From contig NZ_KB933398.1 in the NCBI RefSeq assembly GCF_000392615.1, positions 2,368,866 through 2,432,865 of the forward strand: a stretch of 64,000 nucleotides of DNA, given 5' to 3'. Position numbers and translations under genes: made by a program. How positions within the stretch are numbered: the stretch's first letter is position 1; each line of letters starts with the position of its first letter. The stretch is from Lysinibacillus sphaericus OT4b.31. GTDB taxonomy: Bacteria; Bacillota; Bacilli; Bacillales_A; Planococcaceae. Below the pieces are notes generated by a model, which saw nothing but the letters and a program-made list of their open reading frames with translations, was not told the origin of the DNA and made no database searches. Shown piece after piece: positions 57,223-64,000 of the stretch.

Positions 57223-58140
57223 TTATTTCACAAATGCGGCGATTTTTTCAACAGTATCAAGGGTAGCTTCTTCGAAAAACTCCATTTTGCTAAAATAGCT
57301 ATGGATGAGTCCAGACATGTGTACATGTTCGACAATCACACCTGCATCGGCCAGTTTTTGTGCGTAGGCAAGGCCTTCATCATAGAGTACATCTGCTTCC
57401 GCTGCTATAATGATTGTCTTTGGTAAGACACTAACATGTTCAAGAAGCAATGGTGAAACAAGTGGATTTGTATAGTTATCTACATCTGTATAATGACTAG
57501 CAAACCATTCCATACCTTGTTTGTCTAAACCAAAGTGTTCACCATAAGTTGTGTAGGAAGGGGTAGTGAAATCGACATTTGTGACAGGATAAATAAGTGC
57601 CTGTGCAGCAATTTTAGGCCCGTTTAAAATGGCAGCTAAATAGGCCACGACCGTCGCTAAGTTGCCACCCGCACTATCTCCAGCAACTGAGAGACGCGAT
57701 GCCTCTCCACCAAAACTTGCTATGTTTTCATATACCCAAAGTAAGCCATCATAAGCATCGAGAAGCGGTGTTGGGAAGTGGTATTCAGGAGCTAATCGGT
57801 AATCTACTGACACGACGATTGCCTGCGCTTTTTCAGCAAGTAACTGACAACCTGCATCAGCCGACTCTAAATCACCAAATACCCAGCCACCACCGTGGTA
57901 ATACACGATAACAGGTAATGTTTCGTTATGAACAGGTGTATAAATACGTGCATTAATTTTTGCTCCATCACGCACAAGTATTTTTTTATTGACAATCGAT
58001 GCAAGTTGCGGAACGCGAGTAGATTGCCATTTAGGAACGGCTCGCATTGCTCTTGCTTCTTGAGGGGTTGCTTCATAATAATGTGCATTCGAATTAGTTG
58101 CATGTATATAACGTACAGCTTCATTCGTTAACCAGGTCAT
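57223..58140 (-). CDS. Alpha/beta-hydrolase esterase, HSL type
   Basis: A 305-residue serine esterase of the hormone-sensitive-lipase group: oxyanion motif YHGGGWVFGDLE, nucleophile Ser157 in GDSAGGN, acid in ADVLYDEGLAY, and His in MSGLIHSYF. Start 58140 follows AAAGGACTGATGAAC; ATG 58146 is an alternative but too near to the site. Cytoplasmic; short acyl esters likely. Confidence 0.9.
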   Translation of the reverse strand: MTWLTNEAVRYIHATNSNAHYYEATPQEARAMRAVPKWQSTRVPQLASIVNKKILVRDGAKINARIYTPVHNETLPVIVYYHGGGWVFGDLESADAGCQLLAEKAQAIVVSVDYRLAPEYHFPTPLLDAYDGLLWVYENIASFGGEASRLSVAGDSAGGNLATVVAYLAAILNGPKIAAQALIYPVTNVDFTTPSYTTYGEHFGLDKQGMEWFASHYTDVDNYTNPLVSPLLLEHVSVLPKTIIIAAEADVLYDEGLAYAQKLADAGVIVEHVHMSGLIHSYFSKMEFFEEATLDTVEKIAAFVK

Positions 58141-58312
58141 GTTCATCAGTCCTTTATATTTACGTTTATAATCTTATTATAAACTATTCATATAATTTTA
58201 CTAGGATTTAATATTGAAAAACAAAATAATTTTATTAATGAGCAGAAATATTCCGATTGTAAAGCAAAAATATGTTTATAATATAATGAACTAGTTAACT
58301 AGGAGGGACAAA

Positions 58313-58801
58313 ATGATTTCTTTAATTGTAGCACATGATGAAAAGTACGTAATTGGTTATGAAAACGGCATGCCGTGGCATCTCCCCGGAGATTTACAAT
58401 ACTTTAAAGAAAAAACGATGGGCAAGCCAATGATTATGGGACGTAAAACATTTGAATCCATTGGTAGAGCGCTTCCGGGACGCCGCAATATTGTCATTAC
58501 TCGTGATGAAAGCTACCATGCTGATGGTATTGAAACAGTAACGAGTTTAGAGGCGGCTCTTGCCCTTGCAGGAGATGTCCCAGAAATTATGATAATTGGT
58601 GGTGAACAAATATTCCGTATATCAATGCCAATTACAGATCGAATATACATTACAAAAATTAATCATGCGTTTAATGGGGATACATTCTTCCCAAAATATG
58701 AAGAGGACTTTATTGAAGTTTCGGCACAAGAACCTGAGACTGCACCAGAGGGCTATACTTTTCAATATCAAATTTTTGAACGAAAATCTCAAAATCGTTA
58801 A
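58313..58801 (+). CDS. dfrA: Dihydrofolate reductase
   Basis: A 162-residue enzyme reducing dihydrofolate to tetrahydrofolate with NADPH. ISLIVAHDEKYVIGYENGMP, PWHLPGDLQYFKEKT and MGRKTFESIGRALPGR are family hallmarks. AGGAGGGA before ATG. It regenerates the folate used by thyA, 27 kb away. Near the hemolysin III gene, as dfrA is near yplQ in Bacillus subtilis. Confidence 0.97.
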   Translation: MISLIVAHDEKYVIGYENGMPWHLPGDLQYFKEKTMGKPMIMGRKTFESIGRALPGRRNIVITRDESYHADGIETVTSLEAALALAGDVPEIMIIGGEQIFRISMPITDRIYITKINHAFNGDTFFPKYEEDFIEVSAQEPETAPEGYTFQYQIFERKSQNR

Positions 58802-58837
58802 ATCACTCGTTTACAGCCAGTCGGTTATAATGAAGGT

Positions 58838-58866
58838 GCACGGTGTCTGCTAACACCGTGCTTTTA
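58838..58866. terminator. Terminator between dfrA and the hemolysin III gene
   Basis: GCACGGTGT and ACACCGTGC arms, then TTTTA on the plus strand. Confidence 0.85.
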
Positions 58867-59502
58867 CTATAGGTAAAAATAGATACAGGCATACATGGAA
58901 CCACATCCTGCTAGAACAAAGAGGTGCCAGATTGTATGGTTGTAGGGAAGAGAGCGCCATGCATAAAAAATCGCACCAATTGTATAAAAAAGACCACCAG
59001 CTAATAGCAGTGAAAAACCAGGATTCCCTAAGTAAATATAAACGGGTTTAATGGCAAAAATAATGAGCCAGCCCATACCAATGTAAAAGAGTAGAGAAAG
59101 AATTTCAAAGCGATTGATAAAAAAGCATTTAAAGAGTACGCCAACAATGGCAAGTGTCCAAATTATGCAAAGTAACGTAACGCCCATTGCTCCGCCAACC
59201 GCAAGTAATAGAAAGGGTGTATAGGTCCCTGCAATTAAAATATAAATAGAGGAATGGTCGAGGATGGCAAAAAAGCGTTTGTATTTTTCAGGCATGCTAT
59301 GAAGCAGTGTCGACATTAAAAACAAGATGATGACGGAGGTGCCGAATACACTGAAGGTTACAATATGCATCGCACTGCCATGTTGTACACCTGCTAAAAT
59401 CAGGACAATAAGTGCTGGAATACTGGCTATAAAACCAACGCCGTGTGTAATGGCATTCCAAAGCTCTTCCTTCCACGTTTTATAGTCAAATGAATTCATC
59501 AT
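58867..59502 (-). CDS. Hemolysin III / PAQR family membrane protein, YplQ-like
   Basis: A 211-residue seven-helix membrane protein with ELWNAITHGVGF, ILDHSSIYILIAGTYTPF and HTIWHLFVLAGCGSM, whose histidines and aspartate are the conserved metal-site residues of the family. Despite the name the physiological role is unclear. GGAAGTG precedes the start; either of two adjacent ATG codons (59502, 59499) can serve. Confidence 0.93.
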   Translation of the reverse strand: MMNSFDYKTWKEELWNAITHGVGFIASIPALIVLILAGVQHGSAMHIVTFSVFGTSVIILFLMSTLLHSMPEKYKRFFAILDHSSIYILIAGTYTPFLLLAVGGAMGVTLLCIIWTLAIVGVLFKCFFINRFEILSLLFYIGMGWLIIFAIKPVYIYLGNPGFSLLLAGGLFYTIGAIFYAWRSLPYNHTIWHLFVLAGCGSMYACIYFYL

Positions 59503-59777
59503 TTAAAACACTTCCTTTCGTTACTTTTACTATACCCCGATAGCTTACATTCGACTATTTACATTTGTCATATCTTTCATGTCAAAAGTGTCATACGGAT
59601 TTTCTGCCACTTTTAGAGGTATTTATTAGACAAATTCAGTAAAAAAAAGCTATAGTATCAAAGGTAAAGTCCACGAAAAAGACTAGGAATTGACATGTCA
59701 AATGACAAATGTCATGTTTACATATGGAAACATTAGTCTATATAATTAATTTTAATGAAGTAAAAGGATGTGTCAAA

Positions 59778-60620
59778 GTGGGACGAATTCATATTGTAAC
59801 GGACTCAACTTGTGATTTAACTAAAGAAGAGGTAGCACAACACGGTATACATATTGTGCCGTTAACGATCCAAATTGATGGTAAAACGTATATAGACGGT
59901 GTAGATTTAGAGCCACAACCCTTTTTAGGCTTAATGAAGGAAGCGGAAAATTTACCAAAAAGTTCACAGCCTGCACCAGGGAAATTTAAAGAGTTATATG
60001 ATGAACTCGGTAAAGATGGTGACCAAATCATTTCAATTCATATGACAGGTGGCATGAGTGGTACTGTAGAGTCTGCTCGACAAGCTGCTCAAATGACTGA
60101 TGCAGATGTCACAGTTATCGATTCACGATTCATCGCCGTTGGACTTGCTATTCAGTTAAGAGAAGCAATAAAAATTCGTGATGCGGGTGCTACAGTTGAA
60201 CAAATCGTCGCACGCCTAGACCAAGTACGTGAAAACACTCATTTATACGTAATTGTTGATACGCTCGAAAACCTTATTAAAGGTGGACGTATTGGTAAAG
60301 GTACGGGCTTTATCGGTTCACTGCTCAATATTAAAGTCATTGCGAACTTAGAGGGTGGGGCATACAACCCGGTGTCAAAAGTACGTAGTCACAAACAAGT
60401 CGTTAACTTCCTATTTAAGCAATTCCAAGCGGATACTGCTGGTAAAACAGTGAAGGCTGTTGGGATTTCCCATGCTGATGGGTTGACAACTATGGGAGGA
60501 CCTTTAAAAGAATTAGTAGAAAGTACTGGCTTTGATGAGGTAGAGATTGCCTTTACATCACCAATTATCTCTACACATACAGGTCCGGGTGCGATTGGAT
60601 TTATTTATTTTTCAGAATAA
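59778..60620 (+). CDS. DegV-family fatty-acid-binding protein
   Basis: A 280-residue protein: IHIVTDSTCDLTKEE opens the DegV fold; SSQPAPGKF and HMTGGMSGTVESARQAAQ are the lipid-headgroup motifs. DegV (FakB-type) proteins hold a fatty acid for phosphorylation by the FakA kinase. GTG 59778 follows AAAGGATG; longer frames upstream have no site. Confidence 0.93.
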   Translation: MGRIHIVTDSTCDLTKEEVAQHGIHIVPLTIQIDGKTYIDGVDLEPQPFLGLMKEAENLPKSSQPAPGKFKELYDELGKDGDQIISIHMTGGMSGTVESARQAAQMTDADVTVIDSRFIAVGLAIQLREAIKIRDAGATVEQIVARLDQVRENTHLYVIVDTLENLIKGGRIGKGTGFIGSLLNIKVIANLEGGAYNPVSKVRSHKQVVNFLFKQFQADTAGKTVKAVGISHADGLTTMGGPLKELVESTGFDEVEIAFTSPIISTHTGPGAIGFIYFSE

Positions 60621-60629
60621 TAATCAAGA

Positions 60630-60666
60630 GCTGCTACATAAATAATTGTAGTGGCTTTTTATTTAC
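60630..60666 (+). terminator. Terminator of the DegV gene
   Basis: AGCTGCTACA pairs with TGTAGTGGCT, then TTTTTATTT. Confidence 0.75.
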
Positions 60667-60948
60667 TTACAATAGGCGTTTTAGTACTGCCACAATTGAG
60701 GGGATTTGGGTCCTTAGCAGATCTAGATAAATATAACGCATTTTTTCCCCCTTGGTGGTGGTCTGCCTTCTTTGGCAGATGTATGCTATGCGAAAAATAG
60801 CCATGACGTTGAGATCTAAAGATGGATTAAAAACAGTGCAAGTGAAATGCATTAGGTTAATTTATTTATAAAGTGAAGTATAGTCACTTTTCATTGCAGC
60901 GTGAACTATCTATAATAGTAGTAACAGTAAAAGATGGAAGGTGGTCAA

Positions 60949-61878
60949 ATGGACATCTGGCGAGTAATTTTGTCATGTTTGATCGTCTTAGTACTAAGTG
61001 GTTGTGCTATTTCAATAGATGAACCGAATCCGCAGGCTGAACCAGAAAGTGATCAGGCAGCGACGGAGCAAGATATGAGACAGGATGAGCAACAAACAGA
61101 AGACGAGGGTAAATCCTCTAGTAATATGTTGACGCAAATTTTTGAACATTTTTTTGAACCTTCACCAGAGGATTTACGGCAAATTGATGATGAAAACGCG
61201 GAGCAACTACATTACCTGGCACTAGGAGATTCTTTAACGGATGGTGTTGGTGATGAGTATAGTCAAGACGGTTATGTTGGAAGATTAGCAGACTCACTGC
61301 TCACTTGGCCTTCGATTTCAGAAGTTGAGGTTGATAATCGAGGAAAAAGGGGAAGACGTAGTGATCAGCTATTAAAATTAGTGAAAAAAGGGCATTATGA
61401 TGAAGAGTTACAACAAGCACAACTCATTTCATTGACAATGGGTGGAAACGATGTAATGAAAGTTGTTAAACAGGATCTATTTAATCTGAAACGCGATGCT
61501 TTTGATGCTGAATTACAGGCCTATGAAAAACGCTATAGTAAAATTATTGATGGTATTCGTGCAAAAAACCCAACAGTACCACTATTACTAATTGGCTTTT
61601 ATAATCCATTCTCTATCGTCACAAATGAGGCCAATGAATTTGATACAATTATTACTGAATGGAATAATGTGATTGAAAGGGTAGCTAGTAAGGATACAAA
61701 TGCATGCTATGTATCAGTGGAAGATTTATTTGATTCGAATGAAGAACTCGTTTATCATACGGATTTCTTTCACCCTAATGCAAAAGGTTACGATAAAATG
61801 ACAGAGCGAATTTTAGAAGCAATGGGGCAATGCGGAATGGAAAAGAAGATTAACAAGGAAATAGGCTTCGAGGAGTGA
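60949..61878 (+). CDS. SGNH/GDSL-family lipoprotein hydrolase, YpmR-like
   Basis: A 309-residue lipoprotein: signal with LVLSGC (lipobox), an acidic linker of about 60 residues, then an SGNH esterase domain with LALGDSLTDGVGDEY (Ser), SLTMGGNDVMK (Gly/Asn) and HTDFFHPNAKGY (Asp-His). ATG 60949 follows GGAAGGTGG. Four bases before the YpmS-like gene; the ypmR-ypmS pair is as in Bacillus subtilis. Confidence 0.92.
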   Translation: MDIWRVILSCLIVLVLSGCAISIDEPNPQAEPESDQAATEQDMRQDEQQTEDEGKSSSNMLTQIFEHFFEPSPEDLRQIDDENAEQLHYLALGDSLTDGVGDEYSQDGYVGRLADSLLTWPSISEVEVDNRGKRGRRSDQLLKLVKKGHYDEELQQAQLISLTMGGNDVMKVVKQDLFNLKRDAFDAELQAYEKRYSKIIDGIRAKNPTVPLLLIGFYNPFSIVTNEANEFDTIITEWNNVIERVASKDTNACYVSVEDLFDSNEELVYHTDFFHPNAKGYDKMTERILEAMGQCGMEKKINKEIGFEE

Positions 61879-61882
61879 CAAA

Positions 61883-62461
61883 ATGAATAAATGGAAATTC
61901 GCATTTTTCGCATTAGCAGGAACGGTGCTTTTTGCGATCCTCCTCGTCGTTTATTTAGCTACGAAACCAGTAGATGGAGTAAATTTAGCGAAGAGTTCAG
62001 AAAGTGAAGAAGTAAAAGGCAATGTACTAGTCGTTCAAACAACAACGAAGGAATTTGAATCGATATCGAAAAAGTATTTAAAGGATACAGCCAAGGGTTC
62101 GCCATTACCGATTGATTTCACAATAGGTGATGACATTCAACTTAAGAGTAAATTGACGGTCTTTTATACTGAAATTCCAATTACCATGAATTTTGAACCG
62201 ATTGTGGATAAGAAAGGCAATATTATATTAAAGCAAACGGAGATGAATGTCGGCCTATTGAATATTCCACCGGAGACCACGATGAAAATAATGCGTGATT
62301 CGGTGGAATTCCCTTCATGGATTACTGTGGATCCGAATAGAGCAGAAATTTACATTGATTTATCACGTGTAAATATTGCTTCAGGATCTCGTGTGCGCGC
62401 GAAGGAACTAGACTTACCAAACGATAAAATTTTATTGGAAATTATCGTTCCTGGTCAATAA
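61883..62461 (+). CDS. YpmS-like membrane-anchored protein (DUF2140)
   Basis: A 192-residue protein with an N-terminal membrane anchor (FAFFALAGTVLFAILLVVYL) and an outside beta-rich domain typical of DUF2140. ATG overlaps the preceding gene's region closely, with GAGGAG upstream. Role unknown; probably acts with the YpmR-like lipoprotein at the membrane surface. Confidence 0.88.
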   Translation: MNKWKFAFFALAGTVLFAILLVVYLATKPVDGVNLAKSSESEEVKGNVLVVQTTTKEFESISKKYLKDTAKGSPLPIDFTIGDDIQLKSKLTVFYTEIPITMNFEPIVDKKGNIILKQTEMNVGLLNIPPETTMKIMRDSVEFPSWITVDPNRAEIYIDLSRVNIASGSRVRAKELDLPNDKILLEIIVPGQ

Positions 62462-62474
62462 GGAGTGAGAAGAA

Positions 62475-63005
62475 ATGGCAATACAATATGCAACGTTTGC
62501 GGGTGGCTGTTTTTGGTGCATGGTCAAGCCATTCGATGAGACACCTGGCATAGAATCCGTGATTTCTGGCTACACAGGAGGCCATGTTGAAAATCCAACA
62601 TATGAACAAGTGTGCTCTGAAACGACAGGTCATGTGGAAGCTGTTCAAATTATGTTCGATGATGAGCTCTATTCGTACGAGCAATTACTGTCAACATTCT
62701 GGACATTAATCGATCCTACTGATGCTGGAGGACAATTTTATGATCGAGGTCAATCTTACACAACTGCGATTTTTTATCATGATGAAGAACAAAGTGAACT
62801 GGCAGAACGCTCAAAGGCTGATTTAGCGGCATCAGGAAAATTTAACAAGCCGATTACCGTGAGAATTTTACCTGCAAGTACGTTTTATGCAGCCGAAGAT
62901 TACCATCAATATTATTATAAGAAAAATCCAATGCACTATGAACGCTATGCAGTCGGCTCAGGTCGCGAAGCGTTTCAGGCGCTACACTGGGGGCACAATA
63001 AATGA
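62475..63005 (+). CDS. msrA: Peptide-methionine (S)-S-oxide reductase
   Basis: A 176-residue repair enzyme for oxidised methionine. The active-site motif is GCFWC with catalytic Cys12 and nearby Cys15. [20 protein letters not shown] and WTLIDPTD are conserved. AGGAGTGAG precedes ATG. Overlaps msrB by 4 bases, so the two are coupled. Confidence 0.96.
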   Translation: MAIQYATFAGGCFWCMVKPFDETPGIESVISGYTGGHVENPTYEQVCSETTGHVEAVQIMFDDELYSYEQLLSTFWTLIDPTDAGGQFYDRGQSYTTAIFYHDEEQSELAERSKADLAASGKFNKPITVRILPASTFYAAEDYHQYYYKKNPMHYERYAVGSGREAFQALHWGHNK

Positions 63006-63430
63006 GCAAAGAACAGCGATTAAAAGAGTTAACAGATATGCAATACTATGTCACGCAGGAAAATGGGACAGAACCACCATTTCGTAATGAATATGACCAG
63101 CACTTTGTAGATGGTATTTATGTCGATATCGTTTCAGGTAAGCCGTTGTTTAGCTCATTCGATAAGTTTGACGCAGGTTGTGGCTGGCCAGCATTTGCTA
63201 AACCAATTATCATTGAAGAAGTAATTGAGCATTTTGATACGACACATGGCATGCGTCGTGTAGAAGTGCGTAGCAAAGAGGCTAACTCGCATTTAGGACA
63301 TGTCTTCCCAGATGGACCAGCTGAGCTTGGGGGCTTACGTTATTGCATTAACTCTGCGGCTCTTCGTTTTATCCCAAAAGAAAATTTAGAAAAAGAAGGC
63401 TATGCTGAATATATTTCATTGTTTAAATAA
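63002..63430 (+). CDS. msrB: Peptide-methionine (R)-S-oxide reductase
   Basis: A 142-residue enzyme for the R isomer. The catalytic Cys115 is in [23 protein letters not shown] is the conserved substrate loop. It lacks the paired CxxC motifs of zinc-binding MsrB, so it is the zinc-free form. Together with msrA it repairs both methionine sulfoxide isomers. Confidence 0.96.
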   Translation: MSKEQRLKELTDMQYYVTQENGTEPPFRNEYDQHFVDGIYVDIVSGKPLFSSFDKFDAGCGWPAFAKPIIIEEVIEHFDTTHGMRRVEVRSKEANSHLGHVFPDGPAELGGLRYCINSAALRFIPKENLEKEGYAEYISLFK

Positions 63431-63439
63431 GAACGTAAA

Positions 63440-63480
63440 AACGCCTAGTACCCACCGTGCTAGGCGTTTTCAGTCTTTTT
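63440..63480 (+). terminator. Terminator of msrAB
   Basis: AACGCCTAG and CTAGGCGTT arms, followed by TTCAGTCTTTTTT. Confidence 0.85.
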
Positions 63481-63508
63481 TCTTCTCTTAATAGAAGTAT
63501 ATATGGAG

Positions 63509-63637
63509 CCGTTGATTTCCGCTACGGCGGACGCTTTTCGCGGGCCTGACTTCAGTCTCCTCGTCGCTACGCTCCTGTGGGGCCTTTTCGCTCATGCTAT
63601 TCCCGCAGAAGTCGCCGCCTACGCTCCAATCAACTAG
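63509..63637 (+). repeat. GC-rich palindromic repeat, full copy
   Basis: Runs from CCGTTGATTTCCGCTACGGC to GCCGCCTACGCTCCAATCAA. Near-identical core to the copy at 50641 (CTACGGCGGACGCTTTTCGC, GGGGCCTTTTCGCTCATGC). Its left end is complementary to the right end of the 50641 copy. Confidence 0.85.
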
Positions 63638-63671
63638 TGTACGTCTATAAAAAATTGAGGTGATGGGTAGG

Positions 63672-63904
63672 ATGACGAACACGAGATCAATTACATACTG
63701 ACAATTGACTAAATGGTGACTGAAGACCATTTGGTACGCATATTGGAAGTGGCTATTGATTTTAATTTTAAGGCTCATCGAAAAATTATTGAACGTCCTA
63801 TGTGGGCGCATCATGTGGAAGAAGCCGATTATTTACGTCATCAAAGTGACATGAAACAAATCTATGCACGTCGACGCCTAGTACACACTGTGCTAGGCGT
63901 TTAG
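63672..63904 (+). pseudogene. Gene fragment of unknown family
   Basis: A frame with one in-frame TAA (about 63710) reads DDEHEINYILTID, then MVTEDHLVRILEVAIDFNFK and RPMWAHHVEEADYLRHQSDM; it runs out in a copy of the msrB terminator. The protein-like codon use suggests a real but truncated gene. No family recognised. Confidence 0.4.
63874..63900 (+). terminator. Second copy of the msrB terminator hairpin
   Basis: Differs from the hairpin at 63441-63467 at only two of 27 bases. It has no good T-run here. Confidence 0.75.
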
Positions 63905-64000
63905 ACAAATTCAAAAAATGGATTTTGTTTACAGTTTTTTCATTTTAGAAGAAATAGTAAGAAATCGTTGCTTTCCGTTCCAGGCACTCCCTTTCCTCAG

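Noticed and set aside
60667..60852. Minus-strand 61-codon frame, or its last 24 codons after a GGGGG site, as a small peptide gene
   Set aside because: A ribosome-like site precedes the inner ATG, but there is no hydrophobic toxin pattern, no terminator and no antisense RNA signs. Not enough to call.

Overview
The window looks like chromosomal DNA of a low-GC, Gram-positive, probably spore-forming rod, most likely Lysinibacillus or a close Bacillaceae/Planococcaceae relative. This is an inference: AT-rich DNA, strong AGGAGG ribosome sites, T-box and cobalamin leaders, a Spo0E-like phosphatase, Amj, YwnA/YwnB-like and YpmR/YpmS-like genes, a ureABCEFGD cluster fused to a nickel transporter, and dispersed GC-rich palindromic repeats. 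It is mostly ordinary chromosome with small islands of decayed DNA.

Layout. 1-3.9 kb: two methyl-accepting chemotaxis proteins, the first cut by the window edge. 3.9-8.1 kb: a decayed accessory island with an IS110-type relic, a small membrane peptide gene with a duplicated terminator, phage-like fragments, an O-antigen-polymerase-like membrane protein and a broken small gene. 8.1-14.9 kb: small membrane proteins, a FusB-type protein behind a leader peptide, a MarR/DUF3147 pair with operators, Amj with an ECF-like promoter, and a lipoprotein. 15-20 kb: a structured repeat, threonyl-tRNA synthetase under T-box control, a secreted protein and a Spo0E-like gene. 19-26.3 kb: several GNAT acetyltransferases, a SUKH protein, a methyltransferase, a CPBP protease-like protein, a ResC/CcsA-like protein and a cold-shock protein. 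26.6-30.6 kb: a ComP-like two-component system whose kinase gene carries an in-frame TAA, facing a secreted protein across an array of inverted repeats. 30.7-35.2 kb: thymidylate synthase, a YwnA/YwnB-type Rrf2-oxidoreductase pair with matching operators, and aspartase. 35.6-37.4 kb: a PAS chemoreceptor pseudogene broken by a stop and a repeat, then an intact chemoreceptor.

37.6-47.8 kb is the best-defined system: ureA-B-C-E-F-G-D followed at once by a five-gene ABC importer, a ure-nik unit for making, metallating and supplying nickel to urease. 48-54 kb: a Nudix hydrolase, a cobalamin riboswitch in front of only a 40-codon ORF, an unknown conserved-looking protein, a frameshifted membrane protein, two tandem structured repeats and a TetM-like ribosomal protection GTPase. 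53.8-56 kb: a second cobalamin riboswitch with a BtuF-like lipoprotein and a siroheme-reductase-like protein. 56-63.5 kb: an RlmI-type methyltransferase, an esterase, DHFR, hemolysin III, DegV, a YpmR/YpmS pair and msrA-msrB. The end holds a GC-rich repeat and a gene fragment between two near-identical copies of the msrB terminator.

The most unusual signals are: (i) a modular structured repeat in three copies (14.95, 51.36 and 51.51 kb) whose internal complementarity moves between loops; (ii) a probable translational attenuator before the FusB-type gene; (iii) the nonsense codon in the ComP-like kinase beside a repeat-dense control region; (iv) the first cobalamin riboswitch without a recognisable target; and (v) a relic IS110 end that would include the guide-RNA region of that family. 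I found no CRISPR array, rRNA or tRNA gene. All calls come from reading the sequence; no database search was run.
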